Shown one piece after another: positions 62,342-64,000 of a DNA stretch of 64,000 nucleotides. The stretch's first letter is position 1. Every line of letters starts with the position of its first letter. This DNA is from Mycolicibacterium sp. GF69 (GTDB lineage Bacteria > Actinomycetota > Actinomycetes > Mycobacteriales > Mycobacteriaceae). Where the stretch lies: positions 1 through 64,000 of the forward strand of contig NZ_QMEW01000015.1 of the NCBI RefSeq assembly GCF_003284965.1, given 5' to 3'. The notes under the pieces were generated by a model that ran no database searches, was not told the DNA's origin, and saw nothing but the letters and a program-made list of their open reading frames with translations. Both the position numbers and the translations under genes were made by a program.

Positions 62342-63331
62342 ATGCGGGTACTGCTGACCGGGGGGACCGGTTTTGTCGGAGCGTGGACGGCCAAGGCCGT
62401 GGCCGAAGCGGGACACCAGGTGCGGTTTTTGGTTCGCGACCCTGCGCGGCTGGAGACCAGCGCCGCGCAGATCGGTGTCGACACCGGCGATTACGCGGTC
62501 GGCGACATCGCCGACGCCGACTCGACGGCCGCGGCCATCCAGGGCTGCGACGCCGTAATCCACTCGGCGGCAATGGTATCGACCGACCCGCGGCAGGCCG
62601 ACAAGATGCTGCGTACCAACCTCGACGGCGCCCACAACGTACTCGGCCTGGCAGCGGATCGGGGACTTGACCCGATCGTGCATGTGTCCAGCTTCACCGC
62701 GCTGTTCGACCCGGATTGCAGTGTGCTGCACGCGGATCTCCCCGTGGTGGGCGGAACCGACGGCTACGGGAAGTCCAAGGCCGAGGTCGAGAAGTACGCA
62801 CGCAGTCTGCAGGACGCGGGTGCGCCGGTGAGCATCACCTACCCGGGCATGGTGCTCGGCCCGCCCGCCGGAAACCAGTTCGGCGAAGCGGCCGAAGGTG
62901 TTCAAGCCGCGATCCAGATGCGCGGGGTGCCGGGCCGCGGCGGCGCCTGGATCGTGGTCGACGTGCGGGACCTGGCCGCCCTGCACGCAGCGCTTCTGGA
63001 ACCGAACAAGGGGCCGCGACGATATATGGCCGGCGGCAAGCGAGTTCCCATCGCGGATCTCGCGTCGATGATCGGAAACGCCGCGAACCAGTCGCTTCGG
63101 GTGTACCCGGTGCCGGACACGTTACTGCGCAACCTCGGACGGCTGATCGACGTCGTCGGACCCCTTCTGCCGTTCGATACGCCGGTGACCGAGGCCGCGA
63201 TGCAGTACTACACGCAGATGCCGTCCTCCGACGACTCACCGAGTGAAACCGAGCTCGCGATCACCTACCGCGATCCGCAGGAAACGCTGGCAGACACGGT
63301 TGCCGGACTGCGGCAGGTCGGCAGGCTGTAG
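62342..63331 (+). CDS. NAD-dependent epimerase/dehydratase-family protein
   Basis: A 329-residue extended SDR with VLLTGGTGFVGAWTAKAVAEAG at the start, HSAAMVSTD near 77, VSSFTALFD near 115 and the catalytic YGKSK near 141. This layout fits dihydroflavonol reductase/3-beta-HSD-like oxidoreductases more than sugar epimerases. ATG 62342 is preceded by TTGGAGG. It is likely its own transcription unit after the 13-bp tandem repeats. Confidence 0.88.
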   Translation: MRVLLTGGTGFVGAWTAKAVAEAGHQVRFLVRDPARLETSAAQIGVDTGDYAVGDIADADSTAAAIQGCDAVIHSAAMVSTDPRQADKMLRTNLDGAHNVLGLAADRGLDPIVHVSSFTALFDPDCSVLHADLPVVGGTDGYGKSKAEVEKYARSLQDAGAPVSITYPGMVLGPPAGNQFGEAAEGVQAAIQMRGVPGRGGAWIVVDVRDLAALHAALLEPNKGPRRYMAGGKRVPIADLASMIGNAANQSLRVYPVPDTLLRNLGRLIDVVGPLLPFDTPVTEAAMQYYTQMPSSDDSPSETELAITYRDPQETLADTVAGLRQVGRL

Positions 63332-63389
63332 GCACATCGGCGCACAGTTCGAGGTTTCAGCAAGCGCTCATGGTGGTAGCCCTAGCGAC

Positions 63390-63767
63390 ATGAACGTGGA
63401 ACTGACGAAGATGATGCCCCTGTTGTTCTCGGGTGCCGCGGCAGTTGCGATCGCCGTTGCGCCGGTGGCCGCCGCGCAACCGGCGCCGCCGCCATGTGTC
63501 AACGCCGACGGCACCCCGTGTGCCGGTGTCGGCAATATCGATGCCTCACCCGGTGGTGGCGCGGACGTGAACGTTCCCGGTGGTCCGCAGGGCACCGCTG
63601 ACGGTGGCGGTGCTGCCGGTGTGATACCGGGTGGACCCGGCGGGACGGCTGGACCGGGCGGTGCGAGCGGGTCGCTGGCTCCGAACGGACCCGGCGGAAC
63701 GGCCGGACCTGGCGGCGCGAGCGGTTGCCTGCCGAACGTGGGATGCGTGAACATCCCGGCGCCGTAA
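63390..63767 (+). CDS. Secreted Gly-Pro-rich repeat protein
   Basis: A 125-residue precursor with a signal peptide (MNVELTKMMPLLFSGAAAVAIAVAPVAAAQP) and a low-complexity mature part. It contains two GPGGTAGPGGASG repeats and four cysteines, in CVNADGTPC near the start and CLPNVGC at the end. It is probably exported and cell-wall-associated; function unknown. It resembles other small mycobacterial exported proteins. Codon use is normal for the window. Confidence 0.75.
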   Translation: MNVELTKMMPLLFSGAAAVAIAVAPVAAAQPAPPPCVNADGTPCAGVGNIDASPGGGADVNVPGGPQGTADGGGAAGVIPGGPGGTAGPGGASGSLAPNGPGGTAGPGGASGCLPNVGCVNIPAP

Positions 63768-63800
63768 ACCACCCACTAGTTCGACCTGGCGCTCAGCTTC

Positions 63801-63832
63801 GCGGCGCACGCTTGTCGGTAGGCGTGCGCCGC
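63801..63832 (+). terminator. Strong GC-rich hairpin downstream of the secreted protein gene
   Basis: GCGGCGCACGC (63801-63811) and GCGTGCGCCGC (63822-63832) form a perfect 11-bp stem with a 10-nt loop, 34 bp after the stop codon. There is no T-tract, as is usual for mycobacterial intrinsic terminators. The remaining 63833-64000 has no gene that I can support. Confidence 0.6.
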
Positions 63833-64000
63833 GCTGCGCTGCGCGGGCCAGAGGATTTTGGCTGAGTGAGGGCCTAATCAGGACGTTCGGTGGTGAGGCA
63901 AGATTCGGCGATCTGAGCGAGTTTGACGAGCCAGAAGCAACGCCTACACCAGCGATTTCTTGTAACACTTGACGAACCGTTGGGTTTTCCCAACACTGTG

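Overview
The window comes from a high-GC actinobacterium, most likely a fast-growing Mycolicibacterium/Mycobacterium. The support is: dense ATGA/GTGA-overlapped operons with many GTG starts; SigK with its anti-sigma factor RskA; Ku and LigD; a secreted chorismate mutase; a DevS/DosT-type heme kinase; a 13E12-family HNH protein behind a mycobacterial SOS box; KstR boxes; and a gene order partly matching, from memory, M. tuberculosis Rv0924c-Rv0927c and Rv0937c-Rv0945. I found no rRNA, CRISPR array or intact transposase. There is one tRNA (Arg, anticodon CCU).

Region 1 (74-21071) is a large catabolic cluster in two divergent operons. The leftward operon encodes a double-length SMP-30/beta-propeller protein (possible lactonase), a GntR/HutC regulator, an acyl-CoA ligase, an SDR and a second acyl-CoA ligase. 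The rightward operon encodes an SDR, a Rieske oxygenase, a Baeyer-Villiger monooxygenase (BVMO), a second SDR, a CaiB-type CoA transferase, two heteromeric acyl-CoA dehydrogenase pairs flanking a Gfo/Idh oxidoreductase, a ThDP enzyme and an aldehyde dehydrogenase. Two GTCC(A/G)GAC palindromes between the operons are probable GntR operators. Together the genes read as a ring-cleaving route: hydroxylate, oxidise to ketone, insert oxygen to give a lactone, hydrolyse, oxidise, activate with CoA, then beta-oxidise. The substrate is unknown, but an alicyclic or terpenoid compound is the best guess.

Region 2 (21176-31000) holds a VOC protein, an atypical SDR, an S4 RNA-binding protein behind 11-bp-phased repeats, a cupin, a membrane protein, a GNAT, a giant cyclase-ATPase-LuxR regulator, an Hsp20 with a CIRCE element, a tandem HxlR regulator and a carotenoid oxygenase. 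Region 3 (31185-34751) has a GAF-ANTAR regulator, a universal stress protein and a translationally coupled heme-type sensor kinase (dormancy theme). Region 4 (35337-36940) is a low-GC patch with an RDD membrane protein and an IS256-type transposase remnant beside tRNA-Arg, which looks like acquired DNA.

Region 5 (37117-46189) has a HAPMO-type BVMO, an F420-type oxidoreductase, a YbdK-type ligase, DUF1365-sigK-rskA behind a SigK-like promoter, an MntH transporter coupled to a gamma-glutamylcyclotransferase/poly-gamma-glutamate hydrolase fusion, and two paralogous tiny secreted proteins. Region 6 (46223-54898) has a dehydrogenase pair with a KstR box and the NHEJ genes ku and ligD, separated by a PfkB kinase, an SOS-boxed 13E12 protein and a secreted peptide, then RNase H. 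Region 7 (55040-63767) has a CheB-fragment/STAS/ATPase protein, a KstR-boxed F420 oxidoreductase, a diiron oxygenase, CobF, a DNA glycosylase, the secreted chorismate mutase, SDR/epimerase enzymes and a Gly-rich secreted protein.
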